Shown here: piece after piece, positions 1 to 9,622 of the stretch
Layout of the letters: each line of letters opens with the position of its first letter
How positions within the stretch are numbered: the first letter of the stretch is position 1
From: Fictibacillus marinisediminis
GTDB taxonomy: Bacteria; Bacillota; Bacilli; Bacillales; Fictibacillaceae
Direction of reading: 5' to 3'
DNA: 64,000 nucleotides
NCBI RefSeq assembly: GCF_023149135.1
Contig: NZ_JAIWJX010000002.1
Span: 3,720,001 to 3,784,000 of the forward strand
Made by a program: the position numbers and the translations under genes
The notes under the pieces: generated by a model
Told to the model about the DNA's origin: nothing
The model's input: the letters and a program-made list of their open reading frames with translations, nothing else
Database searches by the model: none

Positions 1-3000
1 TATCTAATGAAAGTTCTTTCGCTAGTAAACTAGCTAATTGCATGGCTTCATGTTTAACGAAATAGTGATTTCCTCTAGAAATCCTTGAACTCTTAACATT
101 TGTTGCAAAGGCTTTCCAATCCGCAGCACGATTTTCCTGTTTATTTGTTATGACGTCACATTCTCCTAATACACAATGAAGTGGTGTACGTAACTTGATA
201 GATGGTTCTTTATAATTTTTCTCGAAAAACCTTGCATGCTCTAACATGTCATGTCTTACTGCAGCGATAATTTCTTTAGTCTCTCCGTAATTGAGCGCCC
301 CGTCGAATCCACCAATTGACTGAAGATACATCTCCAACTCGTTTTCTGAAGTCGAATTACTGCGTTCTCTAGATCCCACTGGATCAATATCAGGTAAAGC
401 AGCACCTACATACAAAGTGTGAACCTCACGTCCATGCTTTTCCAACAATTGCGTCAGATAAACTGCTATGGTTGATCCTGAACATTGTCCATAAATTGCT
501 ATCGGACCATCAATCTTCTCTATAATTTCACGACAACATTTCTCAGCTATATCTTCCCAAGACATATACGATTCACCACGTCGTCCTGGATCATGTCCTG
601 GTAAAGCAACTGACCACAGTGCTATATGGGATGGAAGTGAATCAGCTAACGACTGATAGACAGTAACATTCCCACCTCCATAAGGAATACACACCAACGA
701 AATGTTATGATCTGACTCAGGTGTTAAACGATAGAGTAACTCAGCTTGAGATGAGACTGAACTTCTTAAATAGTTCGCTATCATACGAACTGTGCGCTGT
801 TTAAATAATTCTACAACAGGTAGTCCCCCTTCAATGCTTCGAGATAACCGAATTGCAGAGAATGAATCGCCACCTATTTCAAAGAAATCATCATCAATTC
901 CTATATCATCAATTCCTAGAATCTGCTTCCACGTATTTAGAATACTTGCTTCCAGTGTGTCTGTTGGCTCTTGTAGAGTCGCTTCGTTTATTTGAGGTGT
1001 AATCTTTTTCAAAGCAAGACGATCCACTTTTCCACTTCGATTTTTTGGAAGACTATCGATTCCTCTAAAGGAAGAAGGTATCATATATATCGGTAAAATT
1101 TGTGTGAGATACTCGCGCAAATTTATCTCTACGACATCTCTATCCATTACGGGCACATAATACGCTATCAATGATGAGCCTCGTTTATCATTGGAATTTA
1201 CAACTACAACAGCTTCTTTGATATCTTTGTAAGAACCTAGTGCAGATTCAATATCACTCAAATCCACACGTAACCCATGAACCTTAGCTTGAAAATCTAT
1301 ACGTCCGATAAGTTCAAGATTGCCATCTTTACGCCAACGCGCAAGATCACCTGTTCTAAAAAGTCTTTCTGGTTGATTTCCCCGTAAGTTATAATTGATA
1401 AAGCGTTTTTGAGTAAGTTCTGGCAGACCAATATATTCACGTGCTAGCCCAACCCCTCCGAGGTATAGCTCGCCTGGAACCCCTACAGGTGTTGGCTGCA
1501 TCCATCGATCAAGAACATAGACATGCTGGTTGGCCATTGGTTTACCGTATGGAATACTGGTCCAATGTTCTTCAATTTTATCAACCGAATAGATTGTTGA
1601 GTGAATTGAGGATTCTGTAGCACCACCAAGAGCAATAACTTTTACATTAGGTGCATACTTACGTAGTCTCTCGGGTATTGATACTGGTATCCAGTCCCCT
1701 CCCAGTAAAACTAAACGTAAATTTGGCAAATATATATCATTAGCCCGTTCAAGTTCTTCAACTAGTAATTCAAGTAAGGCGGGTGCTGAGTTCCAGATTG
1801 TGACTTCATTTTTACGCATCAAATCTAACCAATGTGTAGGTTCTCTCAAGGAATCAGAATCTGGGATCACTAACGTTCCTCCCGCGATTAGCATTCCCAT
1901 CGTTTCATAGACAGACATATCAAAGCTAGGTGATGAAAGAAAAAGTATCCGATCTTCTTTACTCACTGCAAATCTTTGATTTATATCCAGAAGATTATTT
2001 AGAGCACCTTGATGTCTAATTGCAATTGCTTTAGGTTTTCCGGTAGATCCGGAGCTACAAATAACGTATGCAAGCGACTCGCAACTACTAGCATTATTTT
2101 GCTTATTATTTAATTGTGAATTCCCAACTTTTTGATTTAAAGCGAAATTGTTCTGAGTAAAATCATCTACGTATACCATCTGTAAAGATTCGTTATGTAT
2201 TGATTCGGCCTCATTCTTACGTCGACTGATAAGAATCCGAGCGCCAACCTGTTGCATTGTATTAATAAGATGAGTATCAGTGTGATGTGACGGATCAAGG
2301 GGTACATATGCACATCCGGATTTAAGTATGGCAAGAACCGCTATGACAAATTCTGGTGAGCGTTCTATTGAGATTGCAATTACTTCTTCTGGCTTGGTGC
2401 ATACGGTGCGAAGATACGACGATAATCTTTCAGCGGCCCTGTTAAGGTCACCATAACAAAGAGTCTGATTGCCAGATATAATTGCAGTAGCATCGCTCTG
2501 TTTTTCTACTCTATGTCTAAACGTCTCATGTAGCGTTGTATTGGAGGAAAGATCTAAAGCTGTGTCGTTCCATTCTACTAAAATGGTGTCTCTTTCCTTG
2601 GCACTCAATAACGGTAGTTTAGAAAGACATACCATTGAATTCTTAGCAACCTCTTCGAGAACATTCAGATAATGCTCAATTAGGCGCTCAATAGTATCTG
2701 CCTCAAATAAATCCGTACTGTATTGTATATGTCCATACACACCCTCTTCAGTCGGTCGAGCACTCAACAATATATCGAACTTTGTTGTGATAAAACTTGG
2801 ATCCAACCAAGTAGCATCCAATCCATTGAATTCGGCAACTTCCGAAGGTGTCTCGTCTAACATGAACATCACGGAAGCCAAGGGATTACGATCAGCCGAT
2901 CGATGTGGGTTCAGCGCCTGTACAAGTAAGTCGAATGGATATTCCGAATTTGCATATGCCTCTAATGAGTTAGTACGAACTAGTTGTAACAATTCTTGAA

Positions 3001-4033
3001 AACTTGGATCATCATCAAATTGAGTACGTAGAATTATTGTGTTAACAAAAAAACCAATTAAACCTTGGAGTTCTGATCGATCACGTCCAGTAATTGAGCA
3101 CCCAAGCGATATATCAGTCTGACCCGTATAACGTGCTAATACTACTTTAAAAGCAGCGAGCATTACCATATATAGTGATGCTCGCTCCTCCTTAGCTAGT
3201 TCTTGTAAAGCAGTTACTAACTCTTTTCTTAAATTAAAATGTACCTGCGCCCCTTTATGTGATATGGTCGGAGGTCGTGGATGATCTGTTGGAAGATTGA
3301 TAACTTGTAAATTTTCTAATTTATCCTTCCAAAAATTAAGAAGATTTACACCTACAGGACCTTTGAGACGCTCATGCTGCCATAGTGAGTAGTCGGCATA
3401 TTGAATCGGTAACTCTGGTAGAGTGTGACTTTCTTCTCCTAAACCTGCATTATATACAGCAGCGAGTTCACGAAAAAGAATTCCAATTGACCAATGATCA
3501 TTAGCGATATGATGAATGTCTACAATTAAAACATGTTCCTCTGAATTCAGACAAATAAGTATTGATCGCATAATTGGACCTTTGCGAAGATTAAATGGTG
3601 TTGTAGCATCTTGTGCTATCACCTCTTCAATAGCTTTTTGCTGTTCTGAAGATGGTAATTTCGATAAATCATATTGTTTAAGTTCCAAAGGGATATCATC
3701 ATGGATGATTTGAATGGGCACTCCATCATGCATATCATACGTTGTCCTAAGAACCTCATGTCTTCTGACAACTGCATTTAAACTATTAATTAGCGCTTCT
3801 TTGTTTAAACAACCTTTAAGGCGTATTGGCACAGGACACGTGTAAGCAGGATTACCCGGGTCCAGTTCATCAATGAACCATAAGCGCTGTTGCGCATGCG
3901 ACATATAAACATTTTCATCTCTTGGATATTTTGAAATTTGATTTGCGTTTAATTTATTCTTCAATAGTAAAGAATTGAAAAGTGCTTTACGATCTTCAGG
4001 CAATCTTGATATACGCTCTGATATTTCACTCAT
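1..4033 (-). CDS. Nonribosomal peptide synthetase, C-A-PCP-TE (3' end beyond window)
   Basis: Terminal NRPS subunit, at least 1344 residues, open to the left edge so its C-terminus is missing. Domains in order: condensation (about 1-450, HHIAND motif near residue 172, a variant of HHxxxDG), adenylation (about 480-990, SSGSTGKPKA near 656, FDMSVYE, IWNSAPAL, LGGATESSIHS), peptidyl carrier (FFEIGGDS, Ser near 1054) and thioesterase (GQCSG nucleophile motif near 1181). The ten-residue code reads roughly D-M-Y-N-L-G-L-I-H, which I cannot assign to an amino acid. The ATG at 4033 has only a weak upstream GTGGGA. It lies 66 bases downstream of the MFS gene, so probably shares its operon. The TE makes it the likely chain-releasing module, hydrolysing or cyclising the product made by the two upstream synthetases. 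NRPS identity is certain; substrate is not. Confidence 0.95.
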   Translation of the reverse strand, partial: MSEISERISRLPEDRKALFNSLLLKNKLNANQISKYPRDENVYMSHAQQRLWFIDELDPGNPAYTCPVPIRLKGCLNKEALINSLNAVVRRHEVLRTTYDMHDGVPIQIIHDDIPLELKQYDLSKLPSSEQQKAIEEVIAQDATTPFNLRKGPIMRSILICLNSEEHVLIVDIHHIANDHWSIGILFRELAAVYNAGLGEESHTLPELPIQYADYSLWQHERLKGPVGVNLLNFWKDKLENLQVINLPTDHPRPPTISHKGAQVHFNLRKELVTALQELAKEERASLYMVMLAAFKVVLARYTGQTDISLGCSITGRDRSELQGLIGFFVNTIILRTQFDDDPSFQELLQLVRTNSLEAYANSEYPFDLLVQALNPHRSADRNPLASVMFMLDETPSEVAEFNGLDATWLDPSFITTKFDILLSARPTEEGVYGHIQYSTDLFEADTIERLIEHYLNVLEEVAKNSMVCLSKLPLLSAKERDTILVEWNDTALDLSSNTTLHETFRHRVEKQSDATAIISGNQTLCYGDLNRAAERLSSYLRTVCTKPEEVIAISIERSPEFVIAVLAILKSGCAYVPLDPSHHTDTHLINTMQQVGARILISRRKNEAESIHNESLQMVYVDDFTQNNFALNQKVGNSQLNNKQNNASSCESLAYVICSSGSTGKPKAIAIRHQGALNNLLDINQRFAVSKEDRILFLSSPSFDMSVYETMGMLIAGGTLVIPDSDSLREPTHWLDLMRKNEVTIWNSAPALLELLVEELERANDIYLPNLRLVLLGGDWIPVSIPERLRKYAPNVKVIALGGATESSIHSTIYSVDKIEEHWTSIPYGKPMANQHVYVLDRWMQPTPVGVPGELYLGGVGLAREYIGLPELTQKRFINYNLRGNQPERLFRTGDLARWRKDGNLELIGRIDFQAKVHGLRVDLSDIESALGSYKDIKEAVVVVNSNDKRGSSLIAYYVPVMDRDVVEINLREYLTQILPIYMIPSSFRGIDSLPKNRSGKVDRLALKKITPQINEATLQEPTDTLEASILNTWKQILGIDDIGIDDDFFEIGGDSFSAIRLSRSIEGGLPVVELFKQRTVRMIANYLRSSVSSQAELLYRLTPESDHNISLVCIPYGGGNVTVYQSLADSLPSHIALWSVALPGHDPGRRGESYMSWEDIAEKCCREIIEKIDGPIAIYGQCSGSTIAVYLTQLLEKHGREVHTLYVGAALPDIDPVGSRERSNSTSENELEMYLQSIGGFDGALNYGETKEIIAAVRHDMLEHARFFEKNYKEPSIKLRTPLHCVLGECDVITNKQENRAADWKAFATNVKSSRISRGNHYFVKHEAMQLASLLAKELSLD

Positions 4034-4099
4034 AAACCGTTCCCACTTTCAAAGAGAAATATATATAATCTTCCAATTTAAGCTACATTTTCAGATGTC

Positions 4100-5365
4100 T
4101 TACGCAATAGACTCTGCATTTTCAGATGCCTTACGCGATCGACTTAGATGACGATTAACGACTGCAATACATATAACCGATAAAAGTGCACAAATAAAGA
4201 ACACCATACCCAATCGCATATCGCTATGAGGCAGTACACCCACCTGTTTTGCCATTAATCCTAAGACACTAGTAGCAAACGCAGGTCCAATTACGACCAT
4301 TAACGTACGCACAGACATTAAAGAACCTATGGTCATTCCTTGTTCTGTCGGCTTCGTTGCTTTTGACACTATCGCTAACAATGCCGGACCTGTTAAATAT
4401 AATGGAATCGTTAATACAATAATCGGGAACATCATCCATCCCTGTGGAACAAGACCATACAATGCGAATCCAACAGCACCCGTGAATAGACCAATAAGAA
4501 CTGTACGTTCCTCACCAAATTTATCCACAAACACTTTCATTAAACCACCCTGGGCAATAGCCGTGGCTACTCCAACACATCCCAGCGCGATACCGTTCAT
4601 GTTCGCATCCCAGCCAAAACGGAAGTTTGTGTATAGTACCCAAGATTCAATCATCATTGCAAATGCTAACTGAAATAGAACCCATACAACAATTAAAAGA
4701 CCAATATCACGTCGACGAACCAATACCACAAAAGCGGATACTGGGTTTGCGCGTCGCAGTGAGAATGAAGCGCGTTTTTCCTTCGGAAGTGACTCTGGTA
4801 GCATGAAAAGACCATAAAGCCCATTGACAAGTGCTAATACTCCGACCACATAGAATGGTAAATTGATATTGATATCTCCTAACCAACCACCTAATAATGG
4901 ACCTAGGATGAAACCCATTCCAAACGCTATACCGAATTGACCAAATACCTTAGCTCGATCCTCAGGTTTTGTTATATCAGCAGCATAGGCATTGGAAACA
5001 GCATCAGTCGATTGTGTGGCACCAGCTATGATACGAGCGAACAACAACATTCCTAACGACGAAACAGTTCCAATCATAAAGTTACTAGCCGCAAGACCAA
5101 ACATCGACAACACAAGAATTGGTCTACGTCCAAATTTATCACTGAGTGCTCCCAACAAAGGCCCTAGGAAGAACTCCATCATTCCATAACTTACAGCTAG
5201 AGCACCATACCAAAGGGCTTGAGTTTGAGGATCTGTTGTATGTGAGCCGATTAGAATTGGCAACACTGGAATAATGATTCCCAAACAAAACATGTCAATA
5301 AAGACTAAAGATAGGATAAATGGCATTCCAGGTTTTCTCTTTGAAGAACTGTTAGTTGAACTCAT
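4100..5365 (-). CDS. MFS transporter, TetA-like exporter
   Basis: A 421-residue integral membrane protein of the major facilitator superfamily with about 12 predicted membrane segments. The signature GALSDKFGRRPIL between helices 2 and 3 and the 'IIPVLPILIG' first helix match the DHA1 drug:proton antiporters such as TetA. It has a good GGAGATAT ribosome-binding site before ATG. It lies between the SHMT-like gene (about 55 bases upstream) and the terminal synthetase, which suggests that it exports the peptide or gives self-resistance. That role is inferred from position only; no substrate can be read from the sequence. Confidence 0.9.
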   Translation of the reverse strand: MSSTNSSSKRKPGMPFILSLVFIDMFCLGIIIPVLPILIGSHTTDPQTQALWYGALAVSYGMMEFFLGPLLGALSDKFGRRPILVLSMFGLAASNFMIGTVSSLGMLLFARIIAGATQSTDAVSNAYAADITKPEDRAKVFGQFGIAFGMGFILGPLLGGWLGDININLPFYVVGVLALVNGLYGLFMLPESLPKEKRASFSLRRANPVSAFVVLVRRRDIGLLIVVWVLFQLAFAMMIESWVLYTNFRFGWDANMNGIALGCVGVATAIAQGGLMKVFVDKFGEERTVLIGLFTGAVGFALYGLVPQGWMMFPIIVLTIPLYLTGPALLAIVSKATKPTEQGMTIGSLMSVRTLMVVIGPAFATSVLGLMAKQVGVLPHSDMRLGMVFFICALLSVICIAVVNRHLSRSRKASENAESIA

Positions 5366-5420
5366 ATCTAATATCTCCTTAGTTTTTATAATGGTTTAGT
5401 TTAAAATATTAATAATGATT

Positions 5421-6791
5421 TCATAACAAAACTTGTTGCTTCTCATAATGAGGTAATGGATAGCGTCTGCATAAATCTATGACACTATTCTTTACTTCAT
5501 CTACTACATAAGACTCGATTCTATAGTCTGTGTCATTAATTGGCTCAACTCTAGAAAGTACTTTGTCGATAAGTGTCGCGCAATCTTTCATGGCTGCATC
5601 CATGCCTCGTATGGCTAGTGAGTTGGTTCCAAACCGAATTCCACTTGTTACTAACGGTCCTCTTTTGTCACCTGGTATTTTGTTTTTATTAACAATAATT
5701 CCACTCTCTTCAAGTACATTTTCAGCAATTTTTCCTGATAAACCGCGTTTGCCGATATCAACTAATACCATATGATTATCAGTACCACCAGTTAGTACAC
5801 AATAGCCTAAGTCTGACATCACTTCCCCAAATTCACGAGCCATGCTCACAATATTTTGTGCAAGTGTTCGAAATTGAGTAGTATTAACAATTGCTAAAGC
5901 GCGTGCTTTAGCTGCAATACCGCTTAGTGTCGGTGTACCTTGCATTTTTGGAAATACCCCACTATGAATAACTTCGGCTAGTGTTTTTGATCCTGATATT
6001 TGAGTATCCCAGTCTCTTCCACTCATAATCAGTCCACCACGAGGGCCATACAATTGTTTATAAGTACTAGTTGTAGTGAAATGTGCATGATCAATTGGAC
6101 TTGGGTGAACGCCGCTGGCAACTAAGCCAGCAATGTGGGATATATCTGCAAGTAGGAATGCTCCAATCTCGTCAGCAACTTTTCTAAAACGTTCAAAGTC
6201 AATTACCCGAGTATAGGCACTCGCACCACAAATAATTAAATGAGGTCGATGACGTTTTGCTAAATCAAGTACTTGATCATAATCAATGCGTCCCGTTTCG
6301 TCGAGTCCATATGCGAATGATTCAAAAACCTGGCCAGAAAAAGAGGCACGCGATCCATGAGTAAGATGCCCACCACTATCTAAGTCGAGACCAAGAACAC
6401 GATCACCTGGACGAAGAATGCTGAACATGACAATTTGATTAGCACTCGATCCGGAGTGTGGCTGAACATTCACATAGCGAGCACCAAAGGCTAACTTTGC
6501 TCGTTCGACTGCTATTTTCTCTACTTCATCGATATATTTGCAACCACCGTGAAAACGTCGCCCTGGATAACCCTCTGTCGTGACATTGGTCAATATTGAT
6601 CCTTCACATGCCAGAACTGAGGGATCTGCGACGCTGGATGAAGCAACCATGGACAATGTGTTCACTTGTCGTTGATGCTCTAAATCTAGTAAAGCAAATA
6701 GCTCTGGATCCTCATTTGCTAATCGAATAACTCCGTCACTTGCGAATTCCTCCATAAAACTTTCTCTAATTCTGTAATCCTCCAAATGCAT
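5421..6791 (-). CDS. Serine hydroxymethyltransferase-like PLP enzyme with altered active site
   Basis: About 456 residues, fold type I PLP enzyme aligning end to end with bacterial GlyA. Retained: the QPHSGSSAN phosphate loop, GGHLTHG, DISHIAGLV (PLP-ring Asp), the Schiff-base Lys in TTSTYKQLYGPRGG (near 243) and SGIRFGT (substrate carboxylate Arg). Changed against housekeeping SHMT: ASEN is ASSS, KYAEGYPG is VTTEGYPG, the RRYYGG tyrosines are F-H, and the residue before the Schiff-base Lys is Tyr instead of His. These positions line the folate/aldol pocket, so this is probably a specialised paralog acting on an unusual amino acid for the NRPS. The start is ambiguous: GTG (6794), ATG (6791) and TTG (6785) are consecutive in frame, and AAAGGAG is best spaced for the TTG. 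It sits after two terminators and needs its own promoter or read-through. Confidence 0.88.
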   Translation of the reverse strand: MHLEDYRIRESFMEEFASDGVIRLANEDPELFALLDLEHQRQVNTLSMVASSSVADPSVLACEGSILTNVTTEGYPGRRFHGGCKYIDEVEKIAVERAKLAFGARYVNVQPHSGSSANQIVMFSILRPGDRVLGLDLDSGGHLTHGSRASFSGQVFESFAYGLDETGRIDYDQVLDLAKRHRPHLIICGASAYTRVIDFERFRKVADEIGAFLLADISHIAGLVASGVHPSPIDHAHFTTTSTYKQLYGPRGGLIMSGRDWDTQISGSKTLAEVIHSGVFPKMQGTPTLSGIAAKARALAIVNTTQFRTLAQNIVSMAREFGEVMSDLGYCVLTGGTDNHMVLVDIGKRGLSGKIAENVLEESGIIVNKNKIPGDKRGPLVTSGIRFGTNSLAIRGMDAAMKDCATLIDKVLSRVEPINDTDYRIESYVVDEVKNSVIDLCRRYPLPHYEKQQVLL

Positions 6792-7111
6792 CACTCCTTT
6801 CTTTAATAGAAACTAAACTAATGCTCACAAAAATTAATTTGCAAACATCGCTTTACTAAGAAATATCACTACTTTTCATTGTTCCGTTTTAGTATAAAGA
6901 TAAAAAATTCTTTAATCCGTTACTTTAAATATTTGTTTTCTGTACTATCAGGTGATTAAAAGTTACTTTTTGTACATCTAAGGTATTGGGTCAATTATCT
7001 GTGTTTTGTATTCATCTAAAATTGCTAGATAAAATATGAAGACTTCAATTTAAAACTGAATATCTTTCGGAAAGCATCGGGCATCATGTAATAATATCTG
7101 AAATAGAAAAA

Positions 7112-7132
7112 AGACAGCCTATTCAGCTGTCT
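7112..7132 (-). terminator. Rho-independent terminator
   Basis: Perfect 7-bp stem AGACAGC/GCTGTCT with a 7-base loop, followed on the minus strand by six T residues. It is the second terminator after the hydrolase gene and lies upstream of the SHMT-like gene, so it helps divide the cluster into two transcription units. Confidence 0.75.
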
Positions 7133-7252
7133 ATATAATGCGTATTATCCTATTGCTTTACTCTATGATGTTCCATCTCGTCCGATTTCTCTTTAGGCAT
7201 ATTAAATACTACGGGCGTTAGATGTTTTCAATTGAACTATATCAAAAAAAAC

Positions 7253-7295
7253 GATGCTAATTAACGAAAGCTTTTCACTTTCGACAACCAGCATC
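7253..7295 (-). terminator. Rho-independent terminator after the hydrolase gene
   Basis: On the minus strand GATGCT pairs with AGCATC around an inner CGAAAG/CTTTCG stem, and eight T residues follow. It begins about 20 bases past the stop codon at 7316, so it ends the upstream NRPS transcription unit. Confidence 0.75.
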
Positions 7296-7315
7296 TCTAA
7301 ACGGACCTAAAGTTC

Positions 7316-7807
7316 TTAACTCACCAAGTCATCCAAACAAATGATTTCGCTTCCTTTACTTTCATAATACTCTATCATACCGTCAATTTTTTTCTTATCA
7401 TAACTGGTAATGCAATCTGATAGTACACTAACTCCATAGTTGGATTTACGCAAGTTATAGCAAGTTGACTTAACACAAGCAATAGCATCTGCTCCAGTAA
7501 TGTAGAAATCTTCTATTTCATTTTTACTAATAAAGTCTGCAAATTCTTCACTTGTTAATGCGTTTCCTTTATATTTTGTAAAAACATTTTCTGATACAAT
7601 TTTTAAATCTGGAACTAATTCGGCACCTCGTGTACCTGTTTTGAAAGTTCTCGTACCGGCTGACAAATTCTCATGTCTTATATAAACAACATGAATCTTA
7701 TTTTCAACCGCCCAATCAATTGATTTATTGATATTGTCAATGATGTCTTTGTAATTCTTTGTTATATCATTTTGAATATCAATTACTACTAAAGCTTTGT
7801 TCTGCAT
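7316..7807 (-). CDS. Isochorismatase-fold cysteine hydrolase
   Basis: 163 residues, normal for the nicotinamidase/isochorismatase-like superfamily. The catalytic triad can be seen: Asp in VIDIQND (near 10), Lys in FTKYKGNAL and the nucleophilic Cys in GADAIACVKST. A strong AGGAGGAAG site precedes the ATG. It is the last gene of the AT-rich block and is followed by a terminator. In an NRPS cluster it might hydrolyse an amide or make a precursor acid, but the family covers nicotinamidases, carbamoylases and isochorismatases and the substrate cannot be read. No 2,3-dihydroxybenzoate genes are present, so an isochorismatase role is unsupported. Confidence 0.85.
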   Translation of the reverse strand: MQNKALVVIDIQNDITKNYKDIIDNINKSIDWAVENKIHVVYIRHENLSAGTRTFKTGTRGAELVPDLKIVSENVFTKYKGNALTSEEFADFISKNEIEDFYITGADAIACVKSTCYNLRKSNYGVSVLSDCITSYDKKKIDGMIEYYESKGSEIICLDDLVS

Positions 7808-7951
7808 AATACTTCCTCCTAATAAATGCTTTATTATTTAACTTGAAATCAACAGTGTGATAACAAGATAAAATATGTACAGTTAAATATTAACAGTTAT
7901 ATTTTTACAAGAAAAGAGACTTTAGTTTTAAATAATCTATTATATTGCACT

Positions 7952-8800
7952 TTAAACCTCAAGTTGGATCGGATACATTGGAACAAGTTCGCCATAACCA
8001 TGTAAATTCATCCTATCAATACATATGCGGCTGCGTGTGGGGAAAAATTCAATTCCGCTTGTTTTATCGTAAAGTTCAAAAAAATTAATATACAATATCC
8101 GTTCTAAAAAGAAACAGATTAATGATTCCTCTTGTTTTAGTATATGTGTAGATGATGTATTGATAGATTCAAATTCAATGTTAGGGATTATGAATTTTGA
8201 AGCAAATACAAGCGGGCCAATTTCAATCTTGCTCTGAGTCACATTTAAGAACAGAATACGTTCACTCTTTTGCACCCACAGCTTATCTTTCTCATAATCT
8301 CTTCCTTTTGTAATTACAATGTCATATTTATCTTTCTTTATATCGTCATTCTCTTCAGTAACGTTCAGAAAAGGTATTTCGGAAAGTAATTTTGACAGAT
8401 GTGGCAAAGAGTTGCCCAGAGATAAATACACATCAAAAATTTTTTTATCTATAATGATCTCTTCAACTCGATTTATATACTCTTCAAACAAATCTCTGGA
8501 GATCATTACTGGTAAGAAAAACTCAGTATACTGCCTTATAAATTTAAACAGTGATTTCATTCTATTATCGGAACAAGAAGTAAAACCAAATGGAAATGAG
8601 TTAATTAGTTTATCCATCTCTAATGACTCTAAAGATCCATCTGTTTCATCACTCTGCCCGTAATACATGATTTGTTTAAACTTATCCAAATCAATTCCGT
8701 TATCCTTAAATGTAACTAATGCACTATTTGATATACTGTTTTTTATAATGATAATATTTGCTTCTTTCACTATTTGAAATTTATGATTTAAAAAGTTCAT
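7952..8800 (-). CDS. Unknown protein, possibly a degenerate ThiF/E1-like partner of the azoline oxidase
   Basis: 282 residues, very AT-rich, not confidently recognised. It starts seven bases after the oxidase gene ends, so the two are probably translated together. The stretch DIVITKGRD...ERILFLNVTQSKIEIGPLVF (about 160-205) resembles the segment of TOMM ThiF-like (E1-like) proteins in which a hydrophobic strand leads to an 'IGPLV' motif. The usual ATP-binding GxGxxG and the CxxC zinc pairs are absent, so if related it is a pseudoenzyme or scaffold. No signal peptide or membrane segment. A scaffold that docks the oxidase on the synthetase is conceivable but is inference. Confidence 0.6.
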   Translation of the reverse strand: MNFLNHKFQIVKEANIIIIKNSISNSALVTFKDNGIDLDKFKQIMYYGQSDETDGSLESLEMDKLINSFPFGFTSCSDNRMKSLFKFIRQYTEFFLPVMISRDLFEEYINRVEEIIIDKKIFDVYLSLGNSLPHLSKLLSEIPFLNVTEENDDIKKDKYDIVITKGRDYEKDKLWVQKSERILFLNVTQSKIEIGPLVFASKFIIPNIEFESINTSSTHILKQEESLICFFLERILYINFFELYDKTSGIEFFPTRSRICIDRMNLHGYGELVPMYPIQLEV

Positions 8801-8807
8801 TTGACAC

Positions 8808-9545
8808 CTACCCTAATAAAAATGCATAAAGTACAGTTTGTTTTTCATTTATAGTATTGTTTAACGCAGTATCATAAAAACTTCCCAATGGGACACTTTG
8901 TATTCCCATATATTGAGATACCAATTGTATATTTTGTCCAATGTGACCGGCTTCTTGCTGAACTAATTTATAGGAAATATCATGATATTTTTTTGAAATG
9001 GAGTTTAAATCAACAGTAAGAACTATAGAAAACTGTGCTGTATCAGCTAAATATTTCTGTATAAAAGCAGTATTAATTTTTTCCCACGGTTCATATTTCT
9101 TTATCATTAAATTGCCAGTATCACAATTCACTTCCCCGATGTTTCCGAATACGATCATTTCTGAATCTACGTTTTTTTCATTCAATAAAATGTGAATTCT
9201 AATATTGTATTCAGATCCTCCTGATGGATAATTGCGTTTACGTCTTTTTCCATCACCACCAATGAAAGCCAAATTACAAAATTTTGAAATCAATTGTTTA
9301 TTAATTTTCTGGTTATTCTTAAAGTGACTAACACATGTTTTTCTTTCATATAGTGTTTTTTCAAATGAGTTATCCATATCCAGTGAATATTCTAACTTGA
9401 TTAAAGGATAATTATCATTTGTCATAGGTTTTCTATTTTGATGCCTATAAATTTGTGAAAAAGAAAACTCCGGTTCATTAATGGAGCTCATATGATAGTC
9501 CAAAAATGTCTCCTCTATATTTGGTGAGAAATTCCATTTCAACAT
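8808..9545 (-). CDS. SagB/McbC-like FMN-dependent azoline dehydrogenase
   Basis: 245 residues with marks of the nitroreductase-fold SagB-type dehydrogenases: the ERKTCVSHF region (the 'R-S-x-R-x-F' site), KRRKRNYPSGGSEYNIRIHI (the usual 'RR.PSAGA.YP' block, about 100-122) and EAGHIGQNIQLVS (about 196-208) followed by PLGSFYD. This family oxidises thiazolines and oxazolines to thiazoles and oxazoles with FMN; BmdC of the bacillamide pathway is a free-standing NRPS example. It lies directly after the Cy-A(Cys) synthetase, so it most likely aromatises the thiazoline made there. GGGGAG precedes ATG. The length is near that of stand-alone oxidases. Confidence 0.85.
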   Translation of the reverse strand: MLKWNFSPNIEETFLDYHMSSINEPEFSFSQIYRHQNRKPMTNDNYPLIKLEYSLDMDNSFEKTLYERKTCVSHFKNNQKINKQLISKFCNLAFIGGDGKRRKRNYPSGGSEYNIRIHILLNEKNVDSEMIVFGNIGEVNCDTGNLMIKKYEPWEKINTAFIQKYLADTAQFSIVLTVDLNSISKKYHDISYKLVQQEAGHIGQNIQLVSQYMGIQSVPLGSFYDTALNNTINEKQTVLYAFLLG

Positions 9546-9622
9546 TTAATCTTCTCCCCTAATCACTTGTTTTCAAGGAAATACTTATGTGAATAAACTC
9601 TTATTTCTAATCAAATTTGAAT

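Larger units (their letters stand above)
6795..7315. other. Intergenic region with two terminators, no clear gene
   Basis: About 520 bases between the SHMT-like gene and the hydrolase gene. It holds the two minus-strand terminators listed separately and AT-rich sequence upstream of the SHMT-like start with a TATACT but no convincing -35 hexamer. A 16-codon minus-strand reading frame (7150-7200) looks like a gene remnant at most. No RNA gene was recognised. Confidence 0.5.

Noticed and set aside
7150..7252. Minus-strand remnant ending HLTPVVFNMPKEK..., possibly the C-terminus of an IS3-type transposase
   Set aside because: Only about 25 codons, with a stop just upstream and no inverted repeats; similarity is from a very short 'LTPVxF' pattern.
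7316..7807. Isochorismatase making 2,3-dihydroxybenzoate for a catechol siderophore
   Set aside because: No entA, entB-type ArCP fusion, entC or DHB-AMP ligase is present; the fold covers many other hydrolases.
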